Positions 44,848-53,545 of a stretch of 64,000 nt of DNA are shown here, piece by piece. Under the pieces are notes generated by a model. The model was not told the origin of the DNA. It did no database searches and worked only from the letters and a program-made list of their open reading frames with translations. Position numbers and translations under genes: made by a program. Origin of the DNA: Kumtagia sp963820075 (lineage in GTDB: Bacteria; Pseudomonadota; Alphaproteobacteria; Rhizobiales; Rhizobiaceae); NCBI GenBank assembly GCA_963820075.1, contig CAWFYS010000015.1:1-64000 (forward strand). The letters are read 5' to 3'. Each line of letters starts with the position of its first letter. Within the stretch, counting starts at the first letter, position 1.

Positions 44848-46084
44848 TTACGCCCCGGCGTCGGAACCTGTCAACGCGGCGGATCCATGAAGGATGTCGC
44901 GCAGCGCCGGCCCGAGATCGCCGGCCGGCCGAACCTCGATGCGTTCCAGCCCCAGCCAGCCGCGCATCAGCTCCAGCTCGGCGGCGAGTTCGCAAGCAGT
45001 TTCGGGCGGCGCGCAGGGCTCGCCATAGGCCGCCACCATCCGCAAAACGCCGGCCGGCCGGTCGGCGCGAAGATCGACCCTCGCGACGATCCTGTCGCCC
45101 AGCAGGAACGGCAGGACGTAGTAGCCGTACTGGCGCTTGTCGGCGGGCGTGTAGATCTCGATGCGGTAGCGGAAATCGAAAAGGCGCTCGGTGCGCGCCC
45201 GCTCCCAGACGAGCGGATCGAAGGGCGCCAGCAGGGCGCGCGCCTCGACCTTGCGCGGAAATCGCGCGCCGCTGAACAGATAGGCCGGGTTCTTCCACCC
45301 TTCCACGGCGACGGGCAGCAGTTCGCCGGCTTCGACCAGTTCCTCGACACGGCCCATCATGTCGGCCGGCGACAGGCGAAAATAGTCGCGCAGGTCGCCG
45401 GCCGTGGCGACGCCGAGCGCGCGGGCGGCATGGCGCAGCAACTGACGATGCGCGTCCTGTGGAGTCGGCTCCGGCATGTCCAGGACCTTCCTTGGAAGGA
45501 CGCGCTCCGGCAGGTCGTAGAGGCGCTCGAAGCCGCGGCGCGACGCGGTCGTGACCCGCCCCGCCCAGAACAGCCATTCGAAGGCGGCCTTTTCGTCGCT
45601 CCAGCCCCACCAGCCGCCCTTGCCCTTGGCGCCGTCTATGTCTGATGCGGCGATCGGCCCGTGGGTGACGACACGGCGATGGATCTCCTCGATAAGCGGG
45701 CGATTGGCCCCGGCCCATTTGGCCAGGCCGCCATAGATGCCTTCATTCTGGTTGGCGCGCGCCATGCGCCAGCGCATCAGCGGCCACGAATTCAAGCGGC
45801 AGCAGCGACGCCTCATGCGCCCAATATTCGAACAGCATGCGCTTCCTGCCGGGCGCGGCGGCATCGTCGAGAAGCGACAGCGGGTAGGGGCCAAGCCGCG
45901 AGAACAGCGGCATGTAGTGGGCGCGCACCACGGCGCTGACGGAATCGATCTGCAGCAGGCCGAGCCGGTCGAGAACCTTCGCCAGGTGGCGGCGGGTGAT
46001 CGGACCTGCCGGGCGCGGCTCGGCGAGGCCCTGCGCGGCGATCGCAACGCGCCGCGCCAGCGCAAGCGAGATTTTTTCCTTCAT
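44848..46084 (-). pseudogene. YcaQ-type (HTH_42) DNA glycosylase, one frameshift
   Basis: About 410 residues when joined. The start 'MKEKISLALARRVAIAAQGL' is followed by 'LGLLQIDSVSAVVRAHYMPL', with the Q-x-D motif of the YcaQ/AlkX crosslink-repair glycosylases, and 'FEYWAHEASLLPLE'. Near 45770 one base is off; the frame resumes with 'RMARANQNEGIYGGLAKW' and continues through 'YGYYVLPFLLGDRIVARVDL'. Members excise bulky or crosslinked bases. Its ATG abuts the ATG of the divergent small gene in the string CATATG. Confidence 0.85.
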
Positions 46085-46258
46085 ATGCAAATCAAGACAT
46101 CGTTGCTGTTTGTCGCGGCAGCTATCGCCACCACGGCATATGCCCAAGCCGCCGGCCGCTCGTCCACCCGGTTCGAGCAGTCTCCTGACACGGCGTGCCG
46201 GGTCATCCGCCACAATTTCGCCGAGGATCGGCTTGCGTCGCCCCCGTGGCTGCGCTAA
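46085..46258 (+). CDS. Tiny putative secreted protein
   Basis: A frame of 57 residues with a good signal peptide, 'MQIKTSLLFVAAAIATTAYA', and a short polar remainder ending 'LASPPWLR'. No ribosome site precedes it, and its start touches the start of the divergent glycosylase gene, so it would need a leaderless or shared-promoter arrangement. The signal peptide is the only real support. Confidence 0.4.
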   Translation: MQIKTSLLFVAAAIATTAYAQAAGRSSTRFEQSPDTACRVIRHNFAEDRLASPPWLR

Positions 46259-46377
46259 CGCTCGCCGCATCGCAGCAAGGTTTCGGGCACTGGCCAGGCG
46301 GGTCAGACTGTCGCGGTCCCAGCCTCCCGTTCCGTGCTATGGTCGGACAGCCAGGGTCGCCAACGGAAGGTCGGAGC

Positions 46378-46743
46378 ATGGACGGGCTACTCAGTTCATA
46401 TCTTCCCGTCATCATCTTTCTCGGCGTGTCGATCGTCATCCCTGTGGCGCTGGTGATTGCCCCCTACCTCGTCGCCTACCGCAATCCCGACCCGGAAAAG
46501 CTGTCGGCCTATGAGTGCGGCTTCAACTCCTTCGACGACGCGCGCATGAAGTTCGACGTGCGCTTTTACCTGGTCTCGATCCTGTTCATCATTTTCGACC
46601 TGGAGGTCGCCTTCCTGTTCCCGTGGGCGGTCTCGTTCGGCCAGATCGGCATGCTCGGTTTCTGGTCGATGATGGTTTTCCTGGGTGTGCTGACGATCGG
46701 CTTCATCTACGAGTGGAAAAAGGGTGCTCTGGAATGGAATTGA
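46378..46743 (+). CDS. nuoA: NADH-quinone oxidoreductase subunit A
   Basis: A small membrane subunit of complex I, 121 residues, three membrane helices. The conserved acidic loop 'KLSAYECGFNSFDDARMKFD' and 'IIFDLEVAFLFPW' identify it. First gene of the nuo operon; GGAGC just before the ATG. Its end overlaps nuoB by 10 bp. Confidence 0.97.
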   Translation: MDGLLSSYLPVIIFLGVSIVIPVALVIAPYLVAYRNPDPEKLSAYECGFNSFDDARMKFDVRFYLVSILFIIFDLEVAFLFPWAVSFGQIGMLGFWSMMVFLGVLTIGFIYEWKKGALEWN

Positions 46744-47315
46744 GCAACACTTCCCCGACCCTCGTCGCGCCACGGCCGAAGGGCGTGCTCGATCCGCGCA
46801 CCGGCAAGCCGGTCGGATCGGACGACGTATTCTTCGGCGAACTCAACAACGAGCTTTCGGACAAGGGTTTCATCGTCACTTCGTCGGAAGCCCTGGTCAC
46901 CTGGGCGCGCACCGGATCGCTGATGTGGATGACCTTCGGCCTCGCCTGCTGCGCGGTGGAGATGATGCATATCTCGATGCCGCGCTACGACGCCGAGCGT
47001 TTCGGCATCGCGCCGCGCGCCTCGCCGCGCCAGTCGGACGTGATGATCGTCGCCGGCACGCTCACCAACAAGATGGCGCCGGCGCTGCGCAAGGTCTACG
47101 ACCAGATGCCGGAGCCGCGCTACGTCATTTCCATGGGCTCCTGCGCCAATGGCGGCGGCTACTATCATTACTCCTATTCGGTGGTGCGCGGCTGCGACCG
47201 GGTCGTGCCCGTCGACATCTATGTGCCGGGCTGCCCGCCGACCGCCGAAGCGCTGCTTTACGGCATCCTGCTTCTACAGAAGAAAATCCGCCGCACCGGC
47301 ACGATCGAACGGTGA
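46734..47315 (+). CDS. nuoB: NADH-quinone oxidoreductase subunit B
   Basis: The subunit (193 residues) that carries cluster N2, next to the quinone site. Ligands are in 'MTFGLACCAVEMMHISM', 'ISMGSCANGGGYYHYSY' and 'IYVPGCPPTAEALLYGIL'. The N-terminal 35 residues are a short variable extension. Confidence 0.97.
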   Translation: MELSNTSPTLVAPRPKGVLDPRTGKPVGSDDVFFGELNNELSDKGFIVTSSEALVTWARTGSLMWMTFGLACCAVEMMHISMPRYDAERFGIAPRASPRQSDVMIVAGTLTNKMAPALRKVYDQMPEPRYVISMGSCANGGGYYHYSYSVVRGCDRVVPVDIYVPGCPPTAEALLYGILLLQKKIRRTGTIER

Positions 47316-47322
47316 TCCCACG

Positions 47323-47925
47323 ATGAGTGAAGCGCTGAACGATCTCGCGGTCTATCTTTCCGAGAAGCTCGGCAGGCGGCTGGAAAGAGCAGTCGTGGCC
47401 TATGGCGAGCTGACGCTGTCGGTGGAGGCGGGCGATATTGTCGATGTCCTGACCGTCCTCAAGAACGACGTGCAGTGCCAGTTCGTCTCGTTCATCGATA
47501 TCTGCGGCGCCGACTATCCGGCTCGCGCCAGGCGTTTCGACGTGGTTTATCACCTGCTTTCGCCGCGCCAGAACCTGCGCATTCGCCTCAAGGTGGAGGC
47601 CGACGAGGATACGATGGTGCCGTCCGCCACAGGCGTCTATCCGGGCGCCGACTGGTTCGAGCGCGAAGCCTACGACCTCTACGGCATAGTGTTTTCCGGA
47701 CATCCGGATCTGCGCCGGCTGCTCACCGACTATGGCTTCGAGGGCCACCCGCTGCGCAAGGACTTCCCGCTGACCGGCTTCGTCGAAGTGCGCTACGACG
47801 ACGAGGCAAAGCGCGTGGTCTACGAGCCGGTCGAACTCAAGCAGGAATTCCGCAATTTCGATTTCATGTCGCCATGGGAAGGCACGGACTACGTGCTGCC
47901 GGGCGACGAGAAGGCGAAGCAGTGA
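47323..47925 (+). CDS. nuoC: NADH-quinone oxidoreductase subunit C
   Basis: The 30-kDa subunit, 200 residues. It has 'QFVSFIDICGADYPARARRF', 'GADWFEREAYDLYGIVFSGH' and 'TDYGFEGHPLRKDFPLTGFV'. It follows nuoB by 7 bp. Its stop codon is part of the left arm of the repeat cassette at 47922-48122, yet the C-terminus appears normal. Confidence 0.97.
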   Translation: MSEALNDLAVYLSEKLGRRLERAVVAYGELTLSVEAGDIVDVLTVLKNDVQCQFVSFIDICGADYPARARRFDVVYHLLSPRQNLRIRLKVEADEDTMVPSATGVYPGADWFEREAYDLYGIVFSGHPDLRRLLTDYGFEGHPLRKDFPLTGFVEVRYDDEAKRVVYEPVELKQEFRNFDFMSPWEGTDYVLPGDEKAKQ

Positions 47926-48122
47926 ATGGTGAATGGCGAATGGTGAATGGGCGAAAGGCCGGATCGGATATGCGACTATCGCGATCTGATCGTCTGGTGG
48001 GAGGCGAGGAAAATCGCCGAGAGGGTCTGTTTGCTCGGCTGCGCGGTTCCGCGACAGGAGTCGGCTCGGTTGTTCGATCGCGCGGGGAAGTGACCATTCA
48101 CCATTCACCATTCCCCATTCAC
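47922..48122. mobile_element. Mini-cassette with 29-bp inverted repeats between nuoC and nuoD
   Basis: A 201-bp segment bounded by inverted repeats 47922-47950 and 48094-48122 that match at 27 of 29 positions. Each arm is built of GAATGGTGAATGG-type units. It starts at the nuoC stop and ends 13 bp before the nuoD start, leaving a GGAG ribosome site. It encloses a short ORF related to four-helix-bundle proteins. The arrangement suggests an inserted mobile or mobilised element; I cannot see a target duplication. Confidence 0.6.
47947..48093 (+). CDS. Truncated four-helix-bundle (S23/IVP-like) protein inside the cassette
   Basis: A 48-codon frame starting with an ATG in the left repeat arm. It contains 'CDYRDLIVWWEARKIAERVC', close to the Y-R-D-L-I-V-W-Q-K-A signature that opens the four-helix-bundle family related to proteins in 23S rRNA intervening sequences. 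The usual length is 110-130 residues, so this is the first helix plus an unrelated tail. Its function, if any, is unknown. Confidence 0.45.
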   Translation: MGERPDRICDYRDLIVWWEARKIAERVCLLGCAVPRQESARLFDRAGK

Positions 48123-48135
48123 TGCGGAGCGCTCC

Positions 48136-49326
48136 ATGGCTGAAACCTCCGTCCGCAACTTCAATATCAATTTCGGGCCGCAACACCCGGCCGCGCATGG
48201 CGTTTTGCGCCTCGTGCTGGAACTCGACGGTGAAGTTGTCGACCGCGTCGATCCGCATATCGGGTTGCTGCATCGCGGCACGGAAAAGCTGATCGAGGCC
48301 AAGACCTACCTTCAGGCCGTGCCTTATTTCGACCGCCTCGACTATGTCGCGCCGATGAACCAGGAGCATGCCTTCGCCATCGCGGTGGAGCGGCTGCTCG
48401 GCGTCGGGGTGCCGATCCGCGGCCAATTGATTCGCGTGCTTTTCTCCGAGATCGGCCGCATCCTTTCGCATCTCCTCAACGTCACAACGCAGGCGATGGA
48501 CGTCGGCGCGCTCACGCCGCCGCTATGGGGCTTCGAGGAACGCGAGAAGCTGATGGTGTTCTACGAGCGGGCTTGCGGCGCGCGCATGCACGCGGCCTAT
48601 TTCCGACCGGGCGGGGTGCATCAGGATTTGCCCGAGAAACTGGTGGAGGACATCGGCAAGTGGATCGATCCGTTCCTCCAGACGGTCGCCGATCTCGATG
48701 AACTCTTGACCGGCAACCGCATCTTCAAGCAGCGCAATGTCGATATCGGCGTGGTGTCGCTGGACGATGCGTGGGCCTGGGGCTTTTCGGGGGTGATGGT
48801 GCGCGGCTCCGGCGCGGCGTGGGATCTGCGCAAGAGCCAGCCCTACGAATGCTATCCGGACATGGAGTTCGACATACCGATCGGCAAGAACGGCGACTGC
48901 TACGACCGCTATCTCATCCGCATGGAGGAGATGCGCCAGTCGGCGAAGATCATGCGCCAGTGCATCGAGCGGCTGCTCGGCAAGGAAAGCACGGGGCCGG
49001 TGTCCAACATGGACGGCAAGATCGTGCCGCCGAAACGCGCGGCCATGAAGCGTTCGATGGAAGCGCTCATCCATCACTTCAAGCTGTACACCGAAGGCTA
49101 CCGCGTGCCGGCCGGCGAGGTGTATGCCGCCGTGGAGGCGCCGAAGGGTGAATTCGGCGTCTATCTGGTCTCCGACGGCACCAACAAGCCGTACCGCTGC
49201 AAGTTGCGCGCGCCCGGTTTCGCGCATCTGCAGGCGATGGATTTCATCTGCCGCGGTCACATGCTGGCGGACGTTTCGGCGATCCTCGGCTCGCTCGACA
49301 TCGTGTTCGGCGAGGTGGATCGGTGA
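48136..49326 (+). CDS. nuoD: NADH-quinone oxidoreductase subunit D
   Basis: The 49-kDa quinone-site subunit, 396 residues, related to hydrogenase large subunits. 'INFGPQHPAAHGVLRLVLEL', 'HIGLLHRGTEKLIEAKTY', 'YFDRLDYVAPMNQEHAF' and 'FGEVDR' at the end are diagnostic. GGAG 9 bp upstream of the ATG. Confidence 0.97.
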   Translation: MAETSVRNFNINFGPQHPAAHGVLRLVLELDGEVVDRVDPHIGLLHRGTEKLIEAKTYLQAVPYFDRLDYVAPMNQEHAFAIAVERLLGVGVPIRGQLIRVLFSEIGRILSHLLNVTTQAMDVGALTPPLWGFEEREKLMVFYERACGARMHAAYFRPGGVHQDLPEKLVEDIGKWIDPFLQTVADLDELLTGNRIFKQRNVDIGVVSLDDAWAWGFSGVMVRGSGAAWDLRKSQPYECYPDMEFDIPIGKNGDCYDRYLIRMEEMRQSAKIMRQCIERLLGKESTGPVSNMDGKIVPPKRAAMKRSMEALIHHFKLYTEGYRVPAGEVYAAVEAPKGEFGVYLVSDGTNKPYRCKLRAPGFAHLQAMDFICRGHMLADVSAILGSLDIVFGEVDR

Positions 49327-49388
49327 AACTGCGGTCTGCCGGGGGTTGTCATCCAATATCGCAAGCAAATTCGCCAAGGTTTGTCTGA

Positions 49389-50645
49389 ATGTCCGTTCGC
49401 CGCTTAGCCGATGCCAGCGTCCAGCCCGCGAGTTTCGCCTTCAACGAGGCGATGGCGGGCGAGGCGCGCGTGTGGATCGCGAAATATCCGAAAGGCCGCG
49501 AGCAGTCGGCGATTATCCCGCTGCTGATGCTGGCGCAGGAGCAGGATGGCTGGGTCACCAAGGCGGCGATCGAGCATGTCGCCGACATGCTCGCCATGCC
49601 CTACATAAGGGCGCTCGAAGTCGCGACCTTCTATACGCAGTTCCAGCTCAAGCCGATTGGCACCCGCGCCCATGTCCAGGTGTGCGGCACGACGCCCTGC
49701 ATGCTGCGCGGTTCGGAAGCGCTGATGGATGTGTGCCGCTCGAAGATCCACCATGACCAGTTCCATGCGAACGAGCGCGGGACGCTGTCGTGGGAAGAGG
49801 TCGAGTGCCTTGGCGCATGCGTGAACGCGCCGATGGTGATGATCTTCAAGGATACCTACGAGGACCTTACGCCCGGGCGGCTGGCCGAGATCATCGATGC
49901 CTTCGAGGCCGGCCAGGGCGATGCGATCGAGCCGGGGCCGCAAAATGGGCGCAGCTTCTCGGCGCCGGCTTCAGGCCTGACCAGCCTCAGTGACGAGGCG
50001 GCAATCCTGAAGATAGCTCATGTGGGCGAGTACCGGGTGGCGGCTGCCGAAGCAACCGCCGACGCGGCTGTCGTGCAGCCATCCGAGGCGGCAAGGCCGA
50101 AGACGGACGCGGCCGAGACAAGTCCCGCGCTGGAAACGCCGTCTTCGCAGAAGGTAAGCCCGAGCGCCGAAAAGGCGGCAAGCGTCGAGGCCCCGGCCCA
50201 TTCGGAAGCGGCCGCCAACAGGGCGTCGGCCGAGGTCGAAAAGGTCGAGAAGCAGCGGACGGCGAGCAAGCCGCGCAAAGAACCCGCCGCTGCCTTCAAG
50301 GCACCGGAGGCCGGGCGGGGCACCGCACCGCGAGCCGGCAAGGCTGCCGCCAGGCCTTCGCTGGACGACAAGAACCGTCCGGCGGGGATCGAAAAGCCCG
50401 CAACGGTCGACAATCTCAAGCTGATCTCGGGTGTCGGGCCGAGGATCGAGGGCATTCTGCACTCGCTCGGCATCTACACCTATGCCCAGATCGCGGCATG
50501 GAAGAAGGCCGAGCGTGCATGGGTCGACAGCTACCTCGATTTCAAGGGCCGGATCGAGCGGGAGGATTGGGTGAAACAGGCGAAGGCGCTCGCCAAGGGC
50601 GGCGTTGCCGAATACATCCGCGTCTTCGGCAAGGAGCCGCGCTGA
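49389..50645 (+). CDS. nuoE: NADH-quinone oxidoreductase subunit E with long C-terminal extension
   Basis: A protein of 418 residues, against about 160-220 in most bacteria. Residues 1-170 are the 24-kDa subunit with the 2Fe-2S ligands Cys99, Cys104, Cys140 and Cys144 ('VQVCGTTPCMLRG', 'VECLGACVNAPM'). Residues of about 185-335 are an Ala/Glu/Lys-rich linker. Residues of about 338-405 form a helix-hairpin-type domain, 'LISGVGPRIEGILHSLGIYT' and 'AQIAAWKKAERAWVDSYLDF'. The same domain ends the protein at 52348-53535. The extension is known in rhizobia but its role is not. Confidence 0.95.
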   Translation: MSVRRLADASVQPASFAFNEAMAGEARVWIAKYPKGREQSAIIPLLMLAQEQDGWVTKAAIEHVADMLAMPYIRALEVATFYTQFQLKPIGTRAHVQVCGTTPCMLRGSEALMDVCRSKIHHDQFHANERGTLSWEEVECLGACVNAPMVMIFKDTYEDLTPGRLAEIIDAFEAGQGDAIEPGPQNGRSFSAPASGLTSLSDEAAILKIAHVGEYRVAAAEATADAAVVQPSEAARPKTDAAETSPALETPSSQKVSPSAEKAASVEAPAHSEAAANRASAEVEKVEKQRTASKPRKEPAAAFKAPEAGRGTAPRAGKAAARPSLDDKNRPAGIEKPATVDNLKLISGVGPRIEGILHSLGIYTYAQIAAWKKAERAWVDSYLDFKGRIEREDWVKQAKALAKGGVAEYIRVFGKEPR

Positions 50646-50658
50646 CGGTGGGAGCGCC

Positions 50659-50844
50659 ATGAGCACGATGCAGACCGACCTGCCCACTGGCGCCGCGATT
50701 GCGAAACCTCTGCTCGTCCGCTCGCGGATGGGTATCGACCTGCCGTTTCCGGATGCGCTGGAATCGGCGATAGCGACGGGAGCGGGCGGTTCGCCCGATT
50801 CCCTGTGGCGGCAGTTTGAAGAGATTAGCCATGCTGGCCGATAA
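50659..50844 (+). CDS. Small hypothetical protein between nuoE and nuoF
   Basis: A frame of 61 residues starting 'MSTMQTDLPTGAAIAKPLL', with GGGAG before the ATG. It overlaps the first 14 bp of nuoF, which suits translational coupling. It has no membrane segment or known motif. Codon use matches its neighbours. Confidence 0.5.
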   Translation: MSTMQTDLPTGAAIAKPLLVRSRMGIDLPFPDALESAIATGAGGSPDSLWRQFEEISHAGR

Positions 50845-52135
50845 AGACCGCATCTTCAACAACATCTACGGCTTGTTCGACAGGTCGCTGAAGGGCGCGA
50901 TGGCGCGCGGCCATTGGGACGGCACCAGGGCGATCCTGGACAAGGGACGCGACTGGATCATCAACGAGATGAAGGCGTCCGGCCTGCGCGGGCGCGGCGG
51001 CGCGGGCTTCCCGACCGGCTTGAAGTGGTCGTTCATGCCCAAGCAGAGCGACGGCCGCCCGTCCTATCTGGTGGTCAATGCCGACGAGTCCGAGCCCGGC
51101 ACATGCAAGGACCGGGACATTCTGCGCCATGATCCGCACACGCTGGTCGAAGGCTGCCTTATCGCCGGCTTCGCCATGGGCGCGGTCGCGGCCTACATCT
51201 ATGTGCGCGGCGAGTTCATCCGCGAGCGCGAAGCGCTGCAGCGCGCCATCGACGAAGCCTATGCGGCCAGGCTGATCGGCAAGGACAACAAGAACGGCTA
51301 TGACTTCGAGATCTACGTCCATCATGGCGCCGGCGCCTATATCTGCGGCGAGGAAACCGCGCTGCTTGAAAGCCTGGAGGGCAAGAAGGGCCAGCCGCGC
51401 CTGAAGCCGCCGTTTCCGGCCAATATGGGGCTCTACGGCTGCCCGACGACGGTCAACAATGTCGAATCGATCGCGGTGTCGCCGACTATCCTGCGGCGCG
51501 GTGCGGCCTGGTTCTCGTCCTTCGGCCGGCCCAATAATGTCGGAACCAAGCTGTTCATGCTCGTCGGCCACGTCAATACGCCGTGCACGGTCGAGGAGAC
51601 CATGGGCGTCAGCTTCCGCGAACTGGTCGAAAAGCATGGCGGCGGCATTCGCGGCGGCTGGGACAATCTGCTGGCCGTCATTCCCGGCGGCGCGTCGTGT
51701 CCGGTCGTCAAGGCCGAGGACATTATCGACTGTCCGATGGATTTCGACGGCCTGCGCGAACGGAAATCCTCCTTTGGCACGGCCGCGATCATCGTCATGG
51801 ATAAGTCGACCGACATCGTGAAGGCGATCGCGCGGCTTTCCTATTTCTTCAAGCACGAGAGCTGCGGCCAGTGCACACCGTGTCGCGAGGGTACCGGCTG
51901 GATGTGGCGGGTGATGGAGCGGCTGGTGCGCGGGGAGGCGCAGAAGCGCGAGATCGATATGCTGCTCGACGTCACCAAGCAGATCGAGGGCCACACCATC
52001 TGCGCGCTGGGCGATGCCGCCGCCTGGCCGGTGCAGGGCCTGATCCGCAATTTCAGGCCCGAGATCGAGCGGCGCATCGACGAATTCACCCGCAACGCCC
52101 ATCGCGCCGAGCCGGTGCTGGTGGCGGCGGAGTAG
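50831..52135 (+). CDS. nuoF: NADH-quinone oxidoreductase subunit F
   Basis: The 51-kDa flavoprotein, 434 residues, where NADH is oxidised. It has the FMN/NADH glycine-rich segments 'GLRGRGGAGFPTGLKWSFM' and 'HHGAGAYICGEETALLESLE', and the N3 4Fe-4S ligands in 'FKHESCGQCTPCREGTGW' plus 'HTICALGDAAAWP'. Start at 50831 matches the conserved N-terminus 'MLADKDRIFNNIYGLFDRSL'. Confidence 0.97.
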   Translation: MLADKDRIFNNIYGLFDRSLKGAMARGHWDGTRAILDKGRDWIINEMKASGLRGRGGAGFPTGLKWSFMPKQSDGRPSYLVVNADESEPGTCKDRDILRHDPHTLVEGCLIAGFAMGAVAAYIYVRGEFIREREALQRAIDEAYAARLIGKDNKNGYDFEIYVHHGAGAYICGEETALLESLEGKKGQPRLKPPFPANMGLYGCPTTVNNVESIAVSPTILRRGAAWFSSFGRPNNVGTKLFMLVGHVNTPCTVEETMGVSFRELVEKHGGGIRGGWDNLLAVIPGGASCPVVKAEDIIDCPMDFDGLRERKSSFGTAAIIVMDKSTDIVKAIARLSYFFKHESCGQCTPCREGTGWMWRVMERLVRGEAQKREIDMLLDVTKQIEGHTICALGDAAAWPVQGLIRNFRPEIERRIDEFTRNAHRAEPVLVAAE

Positions 52136-52192
52136 GAAACAGGCCGAGGCGAACCCACCCGTGTTCGCAGCGGTCCGATCTGAGAAAATACG

Positions 52193-52220
52193 GTCAGGAA
52201 ACGACGGTCAGGAAACGACC
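52193..52220 (+). repeat. 14-bp tandem duplication
   Basis: GGTCAGGAAACGAC occurs twice head to tail in the spacer after nuoF, followed by a third partial match. It sits upstream of a short ORF with its own ribosome site. Confidence 0.7.
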
Positions 52221-52265
52221 CAGGAAGAATAAGCGGGCGAGCCGACAACAGTACAGGAGAATGCC

Positions 52266-52358
52266 ATGTCGCTGTTTTCCATACCCGACGACCTGCTGCC
52301 GAGCAAAACGATGCTGGACGAAGTGATGAAGCAAACAGATGCACTGAATGCCGGCTGA
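52266..52358 (+). CDS. Very small ORF in the nuo operon
   Basis: A 30-codon frame, 'MSLFSIPDDLLPSKTMLDEV' to 'ALNAG', with CAGGAGA at a good distance upstream. It overlaps the start of the next gene by 11 bp. It is either a leader that couples translation or the original N-terminus of the next protein split off by an indel. Confidence 0.45.
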   Translation: MSLFSIPDDLLPSKTMLDEVMKQTDALNAG

Positions 52359-53535
52359 ATTCACCAGCACGATGAACTTCATGGCGCAACCGCTGGCAGG
52401 CGCGGCCGCCATGTCGGCGTTTGGCGTCGGCTTTGCCAGCCACGCGTTCGGCGTGTGGTTCGGCACGATGACCGCCGCCACCACCGCGTCGCAGCGCATG
52501 TTCCTGCCGATGTTCGAGGGGTTCGGGATGGACGTCGCCGACTTCCGCGATCCGCCGAAAAAACCGTCGATAACGGCGAAGAGCGGGCCGGAAACCGTTG
52601 GCGGCGCCGACAAGCCGAAGGTCGGAAGGCTTGGCAAGGGGGCCAAGGCGCCGTCGGATGACGAGGCCGCCGAGACCGCCAGGCTCGCGCTCCCGGAAGA
52701 GCTTGTAACGGAAAAGCCGCAGCCTGAACCGAAAGCCGATGCGCCGACCGGCGCTCATTTGCAAGAGCTGGCTCCAGCCGCGGAGCTTGCCTCCGCTGAC
52801 GCGCCGGAGGCTAGTGAAGCGGTTGCGGAGCATGTTGTCGAAGTCGCACCCTCAAGCATTGCTGCCGATTCGGCCGTCACCGAGGACGTGCCGGCGACGC
52901 CAGCCGAGGAAACGCCGGCAGCGGCCTTGGAGGAGCCCGTTATCGAGGTTGCGCCGGAGGCCGCCGAAGCAGTTGCGGAACGGGTCATCGAAGAACCGGT
53001 TTCGATGATCACCGCCGAACCAGTCACCGAGGACGTGCTGGCGACGCCAGTTGAGGAAACGCCGGCAACGGTTGCGGAGGAGCCCACCTTCGCCGCCGAG
53101 GCGGGCGTTGCGGACACAGTTGCGACGCCTGTCGAGGAAATGCCGACAGCAACGGTCGAGGATGCGGCGGTCGCCGACGACACTCGGGCAGCGGTCGCTG
53201 CAGAGGTCCCGGTTGTCGAAGAGGTCGCGCCCCTGCCGGCCGCTGAAGAACACTCCGCGCCCGCCTCGCTGATGCCGGAAGACTTCCGCAAGCCTGTTGC
53301 GATGGAGAAGCCCGATCAGCCGGACGATCTCAAGACGATTTCCGGTATCGGACCGAAGCTCGAAAAGGTTCTGAACGATCTGGGTGTCTGGACCTACGCG
53401 CAGATCGCGGACTGGCACCGGGAAGAGATCGCCTGGGTTGACGACACGCTCGGCTTCAAGGGCAGGATCGATCGCGACGCCTGGCTGGCGCAGGCGGCGA
53501 AGCTTGCCGGCGCCAAAGCCGCAACGAGCGAGTAG
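52348..53535 (+). CDS. Accessory nuo-operon protein: hydrophobic N-terminus, Pro/Glu repeats, C-terminal helix-hairpin domain
   Basis: A protein of 395 residues. Residues 10-55 are hydrophobic and Ala/Gly/Met-rich ('LAGAAAMSAFGVGFASHAFG'). Residues of about 140-310 are imperfect repeats of Glu, Pro, Ala, Thr and Val with recurring 'TPVEETPA'-type units. Residues of about 325-390 are a helix-hairpin-type domain, 'DDLKTISGIGPKLEKVLNDL' and 'QIADWHREEIAWVDDTLGFK', homologous to the NuoE C-terminus. Related rhizobial genes lie between nuoF and nuoG. Function unknown; association with complex I is inferred from position. Confidence 0.8.
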   Translation: MPAEFTSTMNFMAQPLAGAAAMSAFGVGFASHAFGVWFGTMTAATTASQRMFLPMFEGFGMDVADFRDPPKKPSITAKSGPETVGGADKPKVGRLGKGAKAPSDDEAAETARLALPEELVTEKPQPEPKADAPTGAHLQELAPAAELASADAPEASEAVAEHVVEVAPSSIAADSAVTEDVPATPAEETPAAALEEPVIEVAPEAAEAVAERVIEEPVSMITAEPVTEDVLATPVEETPATVAEEPTFAAEAGVADTVATPVEEMPTATVEDAAVADDTRAAVAAEVPVVEEVAPLPAAEEHSAPASLMPEDFRKPVAMEKPDQPDDLKTISGIGPKLEKVLNDLGVWTYAQIADWHREEIAWVDDTLGFKGRIDRDAWLAQAAKLAGAKAATSE

Positions 53536-53545
53536 CGGACGCGCC

